A DNA stretch of 64,000 nt from Mycolicibacterium sp. J2. Lineage in GTDB: Bacteria > Actinomycetota > Actinomycetes > Mycobacteriales > Mycobacteriaceae. The notes beneath the pieces were generated by a model that was not told where the DNA came from, made no database searches, and was given only the letters and a program-made list of their open reading frames with translations. A program made the position numbers and the translations under genes. Shown in pieces: positions 57,283 through 64,000 of the stretch; positions within the stretch are counted from its first letter, which is position 1; each line of letters starts with the position of its first letter. The stretch lies in the NCBI RefSeq assembly GCF_026240945.1, contig NZ_JAPFPY010000014.1, positions 62,001 through 126,000 of the forward strand, read 5' to 3'.

Positions 57283-58469
57283 ACCGGTGCGGTGGCGGTG
57301 CTGCGCGGATCGACCAGGATCTTGGCGTGCTTTTCCGGGTCGCCGAGTTCGTCGAAAGCCGTTGCCACACCGTCGAGTCCCACGGTGCCGGTGATCAGCG
57401 GCGCGGCGTCGAGCGTGCCGTCGGCCAGCAGGTGCAGGGTGTCGCGGAACTCCAGCGGTGTGTAACCGAACACGAACCGCAGGTCGATCTCCTTGCCGAT
57501 GGCCATCGACGGGCGCAGCTTGTCCTCACCCATGCACAACCCCACGACCACCACCCGGGTGCCCAGCGGCGCCGCGGCGATGACCCCGTCGATCATCCCT
57601 GGCACGCCGACACACTCGAAGATGATGGGGCGCTTGGGATTCGCGCCACCGAGCGAGTCGACCAGGCGGTACAGGTGCACCCAGCCGGGCACCTTGCGCA
57701 GCTTCTCCATGGACCCGACGGCGAGCTCGAACAGGGCAGGCGCCTCGGTGATCATGCCCTTGGCCGCGGCGGCCTCGTAGGGAGAGTCGACCGCCGGGTC
57801 GACCACCACGTCGGCGCCGCAGCGTTGGGCCAGCGCCCGCCGGCCGGGGGAGAAGTCGCTGGCGACGATCGTGCCGACACCCCTGGCCTTGAGGTTACAG
57901 ATGACGGCCAAGCCCAGCGGACCGCAGCCGATGACGACCGCGGTGTCGCGGCGCGAGATGTCACTGCGCCGCACGGCGTGCAGCGCGACCGCCATCGGTT
58001 CGGTCAGGGCCGCGATATCCATCGGCAGCCCGTTGGGCACGGCGAACGACATCGACGCCTCGGCCAGCGTCTGTTCGGCGAACCCGCCGGGCGCCAGCGG
58101 TGACAACCCGGTCATGTGCACGCCGCCGCGAGCGCGCAGCATCGGGAACACCGCCACCGGCGTGCCGACCTTCAACGCTCGCGGGGTGCCCTTTCCGCGT
58201 TCGGCGATCTCACCGCAGAACTCGTGCCCCAGTACGACGGTGGCGGTGCTGGTGATGAAGTCCGGGTACCCGATCTCGTCCATCACGCCCTTGAGCTCGT
58301 CGGCGTGCAGACGGGCGTGCAGGTCCGAGCCGCAGATCCCGGCCCGGGCGATATCGATGACGAGTTGCCCCTTGGCCGGCCGCGGGGCCGGCAGTTCGGC
58401 GACGTCGAGGGTGCCGGCGTGGCAGGTCACGGCGCGCATGGTGGGCGAGGTCGTCCCGGGTGTAGACAT
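57279..58469 (-). CDS. Zinc-type alcohol dehydrogenase-like protein (MDR family)
   Basis: A 396-residue medium-chain dehydrogenase. Catalytic zinc ligands are in AGICGSDLHAR and VLGHEFCGE, and the nucleotide-binding motif is VIGCGPLGLAVI. The lobe that usually carries four structural-zinc cysteines (MLRARGGVHMTG) has none, so there is no structural zinc. An insertion after the Rossmann start (AKGMITEAPALFELAVGSM) is unusual. The substrate is unknown. ATG 58469 lies 41 bases after selO, so it may be the last gene of the cobUTS-selO run. Confidence 0.87.
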   Translation of the reverse strand: MSTPGTTSPTMRAVTCHAGTLDVAELPAPRPAKGQLVIDIARAGICGSDLHARLHADELKGVMDEIGYPDFITSTATVVLGHEFCGEIAERGKGTPRALKVGTPVAVFPMLRARGGVHMTGLSPLAPGGFAEQTLAEASMSFAVPNGLPMDIAALTEPMAVALHAVRRSDISRRDTAVVIGCGPLGLAVICNLKARGVGTIVASDFSPGRRALAQRCGADVVVDPAVDSPYEAAAAKGMITEAPALFELAVGSMEKLRKVPGWVHLYRLVDSLGGANPKRPIIFECVGVPGMIDGVIAAAPLGTRVVVVGLCMGEDKLRPSMAIGKEIDLRFVFGYTPLEFRDTLHLLADGTLDAAPLITGTVGLDGVATAFDELGDPEKHAKILVDPRSTATAPV

Positions 58470-58510
58470 CCCTGCATTATGCGGTACCGCCGGTTCCAGG
58501 CGAAGGGTGG

Positions 58511-59911
58511 TCAGGTGCCGCAGAAGGTCCGGTAACACGCGGCGAACTCGGCCGGGGCCGGCTCGGCGTAGCGGGCCAGGCCGGGACGCTCGGTGAACGG
58601 CTCGCGCACCGCGGCGACCAGTTCGCGCACCGGCCCCACATCGCCGGCGGTGGCCGCCGCCAGCGCCTCCTCGACCAGGTGATTGCGTGGGATGTAGATC
58701 GGGTTGACCCGATCCATCGCCGCGGTGTCCGGGGCCAGTTCGCGCCACCGCTGCGCCCAGTCGCCGAACCCGTCCGGGACCGTGCCGCGGCTCAGCCCGC
58801 GGAAGAACGAGGTGACATCCGGGCGGTGCGCCTGCAGCAGGGCGAGCAGTTCGGCAACCAACTGCGGATCCGGCTGTGCCACACCGAGTTTGGCGCCCAT
58901 CCTGGCGTCGAACTCCCGCTGGTAGCGGTCCTTGAAGGTGCCAAGCGCGTCGGTGGCCGTGGCGATCGCGCGGTCGGTGTCGGGGTCGATGAGCGGGAGC
59001 AGTGTCTCGGCGAACCGGGCCAGGTTCCAGGCGGCGACCGCCGGTTGGTTGCCGTAGGCGTAGCGGCCCCAGCTGTCGATCGAACTGAACACCGTCTCCG
59101 GGTCGTAGGCCTCCATGAAGGCGCACGGTCCGTAGTCGATGGTCTCGCCGGAGATGGTCATGTTGTCGGTGTTCATCACGCCGTGGATGAACCCGACGGC
59201 CATCCACCGCGCGATCAGCGCCGCCTGCACCGCGATCACCGCCTCCAGCAACGCCAGATACGGGTTGGCGGCGGTGGCTGCCCGGGGGTGGTGGCGGGCG
59301 ATGGCGTAGTCGGCCAGCCGCCGCACCAGCTCGGCGTCACCGGTCAGCGCCGCGTACTGGAAACTGCCGACCCGCAGATGACTGCGGGCCACCCGGGCCA
59401 GCACCGCGCCCGGTTGCGGGGTTTCCCGATGCACCGTCGTCCCGGTCGCCACCACCGCCAACGCACGGGTGGTGGGGATGCCCAGGGCGTGCATCGCCTC
59501 ACTGATCACGTACTCGCGCAGCATCGGACCGACCGCGGCCAGACCGTCCCCACCGCGGGCGAACGGGGTCCGACCCGACCCTTTCAGATGCAGGTCGCGG
59601 CCGTCGGGCAGCTCACCGAGCAGCAGTGCGCGGCCGTCGCCGAGGCGGGGCACCAGGCCGCCGAACTGATGACCGGCGTAGGCCTGTGCGACCGGCGCGG
59701 CGCCGTCGGGCAGCGCGGTGCCGGTCAGGAAACCCAGTCCGGCGTCGCTGCGCAGCCACTCGGCATCCAGGCCCAGGTCGGCGGCCAGCGGTTCGTTGAG
59801 CACCAGCAGTGCCGGAGCGTCGGGGGCTTGGGCCTGCCAGGCGATGGACAATTCCGGCAGCGTGCGGGCGAAGTGGTCACCCAGCGCAATCACCACTCCA
59901 ACTGTACTCAC
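58511..59911 (-). CDS. selO: Protein adenylyltransferase SelO (YdiU) family
   Basis: A pseudokinase-fold enzyme that AMPylates proteins in redox stress in characterised members. The 466-residue protein has AYAGHQFGGLVPRLGDGRA, LKGSGRTPFARGGDG, the metal site GVMNTDNMTISGETIDYGP and NPIYIPRNHLVEEAL. The C-terminus is FCGT with an ordinary TGC cysteine near where animal SelO has selenocysteine. GTG 59911 overlaps the cobS stop (GTGA), so it is translated with the cob genes, an unexpected association. Confidence 0.92.
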   Translation of the reverse strand: MSTVGVVIALGDHFARTLPELSIAWQAQAPDAPALLVLNEPLAADLGLDAEWLRSDAGLGFLTGTALPDGAAPVAQAYAGHQFGGLVPRLGDGRALLLGELPDGRDLHLKGSGRTPFARGGDGLAAVGPMLREYVISEAMHALGIPTTRALAVVATGTTVHRETPQPGAVLARVARSHLRVGSFQYAALTGDAELVRRLADYAIARHHPRAATAANPYLALLEAVIAVQAALIARWMAVGFIHGVMNTDNMTISGETIDYGPCAFMEAYDPETVFSSIDSWGRYAYGNQPAVAAWNLARFAETLLPLIDPDTDRAIATATDALGTFKDRYQREFDARMGAKLGVAQPDPQLVAELLALLQAHRPDVTSFFRGLSRGTVPDGFGDWAQRWRELAPDTAAMDRVNPIYIPRNHLVEEALAAATAGDVGPVRELVAAVREPFTERPGLARYAEPAPAEFAACYRTFCGT

Positions 59912-60630
59912 GCCGCCGCGAGGCCCAGGGCGACCAACGTGGTGGTCACCTCGCAGGCCGCACCCAGCACGTCGCCGGTGATACCGCCGAACCGCCGCAC
60001 GCAGTGGGCCACCAGCACCGCGGTGAGCGTCAGTGCCGTCAGCACCACAACCGGGCCCAACCACGGCAGTGGGGTGGCCGGCACCGCGGCCGCAGCCAGG
60101 ACCAGTGTCCACGCGCCCACCACCCACCGCGGTTGCGAACCGGCCACCAGCGCGCCCAGCGTGCTGCCTGGTGCGGCGGGCACCCCGCGCCGACAGGTCA
60201 TCACGATGGCCACCCGGCCGGACGTCACCGCGATCACCACGGCGGCGCCGTCGGCCGCGCCGAAAGCCAAGCCCTGCACCACGATTGCCACAACGATCGC
60301 CGCCACCCCGAACGGGCCCGCGGTACCGCCGCGCATCACGGCCAGCGCGCGCTCGGGCGGGCCGTAACAGCCCAGCCCGTCGACGGTGTCCGACAGCCCG
60401 TCGATGTGCAGGCCGCGGGTGCTCAACAACAGCACGACCACGGCGAGCACCCCGGGCAACGCGCCGGCGCCATAGCACTGCGACGCGCCCCAGACGGTGA
60501 GGGCGGCCAGCCCGCCCAGTGCGGCGCCGACCACCGGCAGGGCCGTCAGCGCACCTCGGCCGAACGGGTCACGTGCTCGGATCGGCAGCACCGTGCCGAA
60601 CGCGAAAGCCGAAGCGAGCGAACCGATCAC
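59908..60630 (-). CDS. cobS: Cobalamin synthase (adenosylcobinamide-GDP ribazoletransferase)
   Basis: The membrane enzyme that joins GDP-cobinamide and alpha-ribazole (phosphate), the last assembly step of cobalamin. The 240-residue protein is highly hydrophobic with the acidic motif LHIDGLSDTVDGLGCYGPPE and VMRGGTAGPFGV. GTG 60630 overlaps the cobT stop (GTGA), and its own stop overlaps selO. It acts with CobU and CobT encoded just upstream. Confidence 0.94.
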   Translation of the reverse strand: MIGSLASAFAFGTVLPIRARDPFGRGALTALPVVGAALGGLAALTVWGASQCYGAGALPGVLAVVVLLLSTRGLHIDGLSDTVDGLGCYGPPERALAVMRGGTAGPFGVAAIVVAIVVQGLAFGAADGAAVVIAVTSGRVAIVMTCRRGVPAAPGSTLGALVAGSQPRWVVGAWTLVLAAAAVPATPLPWLGPVVVLTALTLTAVLVAHCVRRFGGITGDVLGAACEVTTTLVALGLAAA

Positions 60631-61667
60631 GCGCCGGATACGTGAGCTTCGTCGAAGGTGGCCATCGACGCCAGCGTCGCGACCGCGGCACGCACGATCG
60701 GCAGGGCCACCGCCGCGCCGGTGCCCTCGCCCAACCGCATGCCCAGATCGACGATCGGCACCAGACCCAGATGATCCAGGGCCAGCGTGTGCGCGGGCTC
60801 GGTGGAGCGGTGCCCGGCCTGCCACCACGCCCGAGCGCCGGGAGCCAGCAGGTCGGCGATCAGCGCGGCCGCGGTGACCACCACGCCGTCCAGCAGCACC
60901 GGCGTGCGCCGCACCGCTGCCTGGGCCAGGAACCCGGCCATCGCGGCGAGATCGGCGCCGCCGCACACCCGCAGCAGCGCCTCCGGATCGGTGGTGACAC
61001 CGCGGGCCCGGTAGAGCGCATCCCGAATGGCCGACACCTTGCGGGCCCAGCCGGCGTCGTCGATGCCGGTCCCGCGGCCGGCCACCGCAACCGGTTCCGA
61101 CCGTGTCGCCGCGGCGATCAACGTGGTTGCGGCGGTGGTGTTTCCGATACCCATATCGCCCGCGATGAGCAGATCGGCGCCGCCGTCGACCTCCTCGTCG
61201 GCGATGGTGCGGCCGGCCTGGATGGCCGCCGCGGTCTCCTCGGCGCTCAGCGCGTCCTCGACCGCGATGTTGCCGCTGCTGCGGCGCACTTTGTGCGCGC
61301 CGATCGCGGGGCTCAGCGGTTCGGCATCCACGGCGATATCCGCGACGCGCACCGAGGCGCCCGCCACGTCGCCGATCACGTTGATGGCCGCGCCGCCGGC
61401 CGCGAAATTGGCTACCATCTGCGGGGTGACCTCGGCCGGGAAAGCCGACACACCAGAGGCGGTCACGCCATGGTCGCCGGCGAACACGACGATCCGGGCG
61501 CGCGTGAACTGCCGTGGCGGGCAGACCCCCTGACACGACGCCACCCACACCGACAGGTCTTCCAGCCGGCCCAGCGCCCCAGGCGGTTTGGTGAGGGTGT
61601 TCTGGCGGGCCTGCGCCGCCCGCAGCGCGTCCGCATCGGGTGCGACGATCCCGGGGAAAGCGGTCAC
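60627..61667 (-). CDS. cobT: Nicotinate-nucleotide:dimethylbenzimidazole phosphoribosyltransferase
   Basis: Activates the lower ligand 5,6-dimethylbenzimidazole to alpha-ribazole phosphate. The 346-residue protein has KPPGALGRLEDLSVWVAS, VFAGDHGVTASGVSAFPAEV, AGDMGIGNTTAATTL, GRGTGIDDAGWARKV, AGHRSTEPAH and the catalytic-Glu region GMRLGEGTGAA. GTG 61667 overlaps the cobU stop. The order cobU-cobT-cobS encodes the complete nucleotide-loop pathway. Confidence 0.95.
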   Translation of the reverse strand: MTAFPGIVAPDADALRAAQARQNTLTKPPGALGRLEDLSVWVASCQGVCPPRQFTRARIVVFAGDHGVTASGVSAFPAEVTPQMVANFAAGGAAINVIGDVAGASVRVADIAVDAEPLSPAIGAHKVRRSSGNIAVEDALSAEETAAAIQAGRTIADEEVDGGADLLIAGDMGIGNTTAATTLIAAATRSEPVAVAGRGTGIDDAGWARKVSAIRDALYRARGVTTDPEALLRVCGGADLAAMAGFLAQAAVRRTPVLLDGVVVTAAALIADLLAPGARAWWQAGHRSTEPAHTLALDHLGLVPIVDLGMRLGEGTGAAVALPIVRAAVATLASMATFDEAHVSGA

Positions 61668-62197
61668 CTGGTCGGCTCCTTCACCACTAGAGGCTGGCCC
61701 GCGATCACCAGCACCACTCGGTCGCACTGCGCCGCTAAACGCTGGTTCAGCGCGCCCAGTTCGTCGGCGAACAGCCGGCCACCCGCGGTCGCGGGCACCA
61801 CGGTGAGCCCCACCTCGGGGCTCACCAGCGTCAGCTTCCCATCGAATCCTGTGACCGCCGCGCAGAGTTCGTCGACGTCGGCGTGCACCGACCCGCCGGT
61901 CCAGGCGTGGCGGCGGTCCATCGCCGCGGTCAGCCAGCCACCGATATCGTCGACCAGCGTCGCGGTGCGGGTATCGGCGCGCAATGCGCTTGTCACATCG
62001 GCGGTTTCGACGGTGGACCACTGGGCGGGCCGGCGGCTGCGGTGGGCGTCGACACGCCGGGCCCACTCGGGGTCACCGGTGTCGGTGCGGCCGGTGGCCA
62101 GGTAGCGGACCGGGGCGGTGCCCACGCCTGCGGCGATATCGGCCTCGGCCCAGTGCGATTTGCCCGAACGGATCCCCCCGAGGACCAGTACCCGCAC
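61664..62197 (-). CDS. cobU: Adenosylcobinamide kinase/guanylyltransferase
   Basis: Phosphorylates adenosylcobinamide and adds GMP to form AdoCbi-GDP. The 177-residue protein starts MRVLVLGGIRSGKSHWAE (P-loop at 8-15), then has YLATGRTDTGDPEWARRVDAH, the GMP-acceptor histidine region and LTLVSPEVGLTVVP. ATG 62197 is 5 bases after the DUF3043 gene and its stop overlaps cobT. As I recall, M. tuberculosis has cobU at a different locus, so its place here completes the cluster. Confidence 0.94.
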   Translation of the reverse strand: MRVLVLGGIRSGKSHWAEADIAAGVGTAPVRYLATGRTDTGDPEWARRVDAHRSRRPAQWSTVETADVTSALRADTRTATLVDDIGGWLTAAMDRRHAWTGGSVHADVDELCAAVTGFDGKLTLVSPEVGLTVVPATAGGRLFADELGALNQRLAAQCDRVVLVIAGQPLVVKEPTR

Positions 62198-62202
62198 GCG
62201 TG

Positions 62203-62883
62203 TCAGACGTCGTCGCCGCGGTTGACCATCGGTCGCGGCGCGCGCATCCGGCGCAGCTGCGAGGCGCGGCTGGCGGCGTAGAAGCCGAGCTTGAATCCGC
62301 TCTCGGTGTTCGACGGGAACTTCTCGTCGACCATCCGGTTCACCCGGCGGCCCACCAGCACACCGTCGATGGCCATCACCACCAGCAGCACCGGCATCCC
62401 GTAGGACACCCAGCGCTGCACCTCGACCGCGGGCACCGCCAGCGTGATCAGCACCAGGGCCAGCGCCACCGGCATGAACAGGCCGAGCAGGTTACGGCGG
62501 GAGTCGACGATATCGCGGGCGTACCGGCGCACCGGGCCCTTGTCACGGGGCAGCAGGTAGGCGTCGTCACCGGCCATCATCCGCTCGCGGCGCTCGGTCA
62601 TGGCGGCGCGCCGGGCCACCTTCTCGGCTTTGCGTTCCTCGCGGGTCAGCTTCGGCTTGGACGCGGCCAGCTCCTTGCGGCGTTTGCGGGCCTCGGCGGC
62701 GGTCAGCGGCGCGGGGGCGACCGGCCCGCGCTTGCGGCTGGCCTCGCTGCGTTTGGGGGTGGGCCGGCCCTTGGGGGCGGTCAGTCCGGTGTCACCGGCT
62801 GTTGCCGCCGGTGCGGCAGCCGAGGTGTCGGCGTCCTCGGGTTGCGGATTGTCCTTCTTGCGGCCCAGCAGATTCACGCCCAC
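62203..62883 (-). CDS. DUF3043 membrane protein (Rv2206 position)
   Basis: A 226-residue protein with a long basic, Ala/Lys/Arg-rich N-terminus (1-110) with coiled-coil character (AEARKRRKELAASKPKLTRE). Two membrane helices follow (about 133-155 LLGLFMPVALALVLITLAVP and 160-180 VSYGMPVLLVVMAIDGVLVG), then a short cytoplasmic tail. Function is unknown. GTG 62883 is the start used. It is probably the first gene of the cobUTS transcript. Confidence 0.83.
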   Translation of the reverse strand: MGVNLLGRKKDNPQPEDADTSAAAPAATAGDTGLTAPKGRPTPKRSEASRKRGPVAPAPLTAAEARKRRKELAASKPKLTREERKAEKVARRAAMTERRERMMAGDDAYLLPRDKGPVRRYARDIVDSRRNLLGLFMPVALALVLITLAVPAVEVQRWVSYGMPVLLVVMAIDGVLVGRRVNRMVDEKFPSNTESGFKLGFYAASRASQLRRMRAPRPMVNRGDDV

Positions 62884-62947
62884 AGGGTACTTCCGCTGCG
62901 CAATTGCTTGGAATGCGGCTCCGGATCGGACACCCTACGCTGGCCGG

Positions 62948-64000
62948 ATGCGTGTGCTGGTGGCCCCGGACTGTTTCGGTGACAGCCTGACCGCGGTGCA
63001 GGCCGCCGAGGCCATCGCGGCGGGCTGGGGGCGGGCCCGCACCGGTGACAGCCTCACCCTGGCCCCACAGTCCGACGGCGGTCCCGGTTTCGTGGAGGTG
63101 CTGGCCAGCAGGCTGGGCAGGCTGCAGACCGCGCGGGTCAGCGGGCCGCTGGACCAGGCGGTGACCGCGCACTGGGTGCTCGACGGTGAGACCGCCTATC
63201 TGGAATGCGCGCAGGCCTGCGGGTTGACCCTGCTTGGTGGACCGCCGACGGTGCGGACCGCGCTGGCCGCGCACAGCAGGGGAGTCGGCGAGTTGATCGC
63301 CGCGGCGCTGGATGCCGGGGCGCGGCGGATCGCCGTCGGGCTGGGTGGCAGCAGCTGCACCGACGGGGGACGGGGCCTGGTGGAGGCGCTGGCCGCACCC
63401 GCGGGCGGTGACGGTCGGTCGAGCGTGGTGTCGGCCCGGGAACGGCTGGCCGGTGTCGACCTGATCGCCGCCAGCGATGTCGAGCACCCGCTGCTGGGCC
63501 CGATGGGTGCCGCGACGGTGTTCGGCCCGCAGAAGGGCGCGGACCCGGAGGCGGTGCAGGTGCTGGAACGCCGGCTCACCGAGTGGGCGGCCGAACTCGG
63601 CCCCGGCATCGCCGATCAACCGGGGGCCGGCGCGGCCGGCGGTATCGGCGCGGCCCTGCTGGCGCTCGGCGGCCGCCGGGAATCCGGGGCCGCCGTGATC
63701 GCCGAGCACACCCACCTGGCCGACGACATCGCCACCGCCGACCTGGTCATCACCGGCGAGGGCAGGTTCGACGACCAGTCGCTGCACGGCAAGGTGGTCA
63801 GCGCGCTGGCCGCGGGCGCCCGGCGCCGCGGCACGCCGGTGCTGGTGCTGGCGGGTCAGGTGACGCTGGGGCCCGATGCGCTCGCCGAAGCCGGCATCAC
63901 CGCCGCCCACTCGATCACCGAATACGCCGGGTCCGTGGAACGCGCCATCGCCGATGCCGCCAACCAGCTGACCGGATTGGCCGAGCGCACCGCCCGCGGT
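62948..64000 (+). CDS. Glycerate kinase, GlxK/GarK family (3' end outside window)
   Basis: Phosphorylates glycerate, feeding it into glycolysis. At least 351 residues are in the window and the frame is open at the right edge. Family motifs are VAPDCFGDSLTAVQAAEAIA, PQSDGGPGFVEVL, GLGGSSCTDGGRG, GPMGAATVFGPQKGAD and TGEGRFDDQSLHGKV. ATG 62948 has a TACGCT -10 box (62936-62941) six bases upstream and no ribosome site, so it is probably leaderless. It is divergent from the DUF3043-cobUTS run and matches Rv2205c. Confidence 0.92.
   Translation, partial: MRVLVAPDCFGDSLTAVQAAEAIAAGWGRARTGDSLTLAPQSDGGPGFVEVLASRLGRLQTARVSGPLDQAVTAHWVLDGETAYLECAQACGLTLLGGPPTVRTALAAHSRGVGELIAAALDAGARRIAVGLGGSSCTDGGRGLVEALAAPAGGDGRSSVVSARERLAGVDLIAASDVEHPLLGPMGAATVFGPQKGADPEAVQVLERRLTEWAAELGPGIADQPGAGAAGGIGAALLALGGRRESGAAVIAEHTHLADDIATADLVITGEGRFDDQSLHGKVVSALAAGARRRGTPVLVLAGQVTLGPDALAEAGITAAHSITEYAGSVERAIADAANQLTGLAERTARG

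Noticed and set aside
58511..58540. Selenocysteine in SelO
   Set aside because: The residue at the equivalent C-terminal position is encoded by TGC, not TGA, so it is a normal cysteine.
60600..60630. Another copy of the glnE/gcvT repeat at the start of cobS
   Set aside because: GGTTCGCTCGCTTCGG looks similar, but it is ordinary coding sequence for GSLASA without the flanking C-runs of the repeat.

Overview
The window is a high-GC chromosomal segment from a mycobacterium, most likely a rapidly growing (Mycolicibacterium-type) species. The core genes occur in the same order as the Rv2241 to Rv2205c block of M. tuberculosis, read in the opposite sense: aceE, a small lipoprotein, a DUF3052 protein, ahpE, a DUF2236 oxygenase, cobD, SURF1, ptpA, ptkA, cobC, a NIF3 protein, a zinc-ribbon protein, the RNase HI/phosphatase fusion, rnpB, a CYTH-CHAD protein, panB, caeA and its paralog, glnA2, glnE, glnA1, an RDD protein, a DUF4191 protein, lipA, lipB, an epimerase, dlaT, ephD, pepB, an adenylyl cyclase, gcvT, ilvE, cobS, cobT, a DUF3043 protein and glycerate kinase. 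Start codons are often GTG or TTG, and stop/start overlaps of the GTGA, ATGA, TTGA or TAATG kind are common. Many genes lack a Shine-Dalgarno sequence and instead have a TANNNT -10 box 6-7 nt before the start codon, the usual picture of mycobacterial leaderless transcripts.

Layout. 1-3.2 kb: aceE (N-terminal part only), a lipoprotein, a DUF3052 protein, ahpE, tRNA-Val. 3.2-7.5 kb: an accessory stretch with L-serine dehydratase behind a tandem glycine riboswitch, a small hypothetical gene with an SOS-like box, an alpha/beta hydrolase, a VOC protein and a DUF2236 oxygenase. 7.6-14.4 kb: cobalamin genes (cobD, cobC), the PtpA/PtkA pair, SURF1, the NIF3/zinc-ribbon pair and the RNase HI/phosphatase. 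14.4-18.7 kb: accessory genes: an XRE-cupin regulator divergent from a thioredoxin-reductase-like/methyltransferase fusion, a TRIC-like channel and a DUF222-HNH protein. 18.7-28 kb: rnpB, CYTH-CHAD, a TetR-controlled cluster of two urea-amidolyase-associated proteins and a carboxyltransferase, an enoyl-CoA hydratase-like gene, panB and a wax-ester/DGAT acyltransferase. 28-43.6 kb: two Hip1-type proteases and the nitrogen-assimilation genes glnA2, glnE and glnA1, interrupted by a 1591-residue secreted modular M4 metalloprotease and three tandem DoxX genes. 43.6-56 kb: membrane proteins, a DUF559 protein, the lipoylation genes with the lipoylated E2 DlaT, ephD, pepB, a class III cyclase and gcvT. 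56-64 kb: ilvE, then a minus-strand run DUF3043-cobU-cobT-cobS-selO-alcohol dehydrogenase, and the start of glycerate kinase.

Functional links. Lipoate synthesis (lipB, lipA) sits downstream of its substrate protein DlaT. Glutamine synthetase (glnA1) sits near the enzyme that adenylylates it (glnE) and has a GlnR-type site upstream. The nucleotide loop of cobalamin synthesis is encoded by cobU, cobT and cobS, and aminopropanol formation/attachment by cobC and cobD. sdaA joined to a glycine riboswitch suggests disposal of excess glycine through serine to pyruvate.

Most unusual items: the giant M4 protease in the gln cluster; the carboxyltransferase cluster lacking biotin carboxylase, biotin carrier and allophanate hydrolase; the oxidoreductase/methyltransferase fusion; and a short repeat family that lies in tandem before glnE and has inserted in frame in gcvT and, more divergently, lipA. 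No insertion sequence, prophage or CRISPR array was seen. All assignments rest on reading the sequence and on recalled family knowledge; no search was run.
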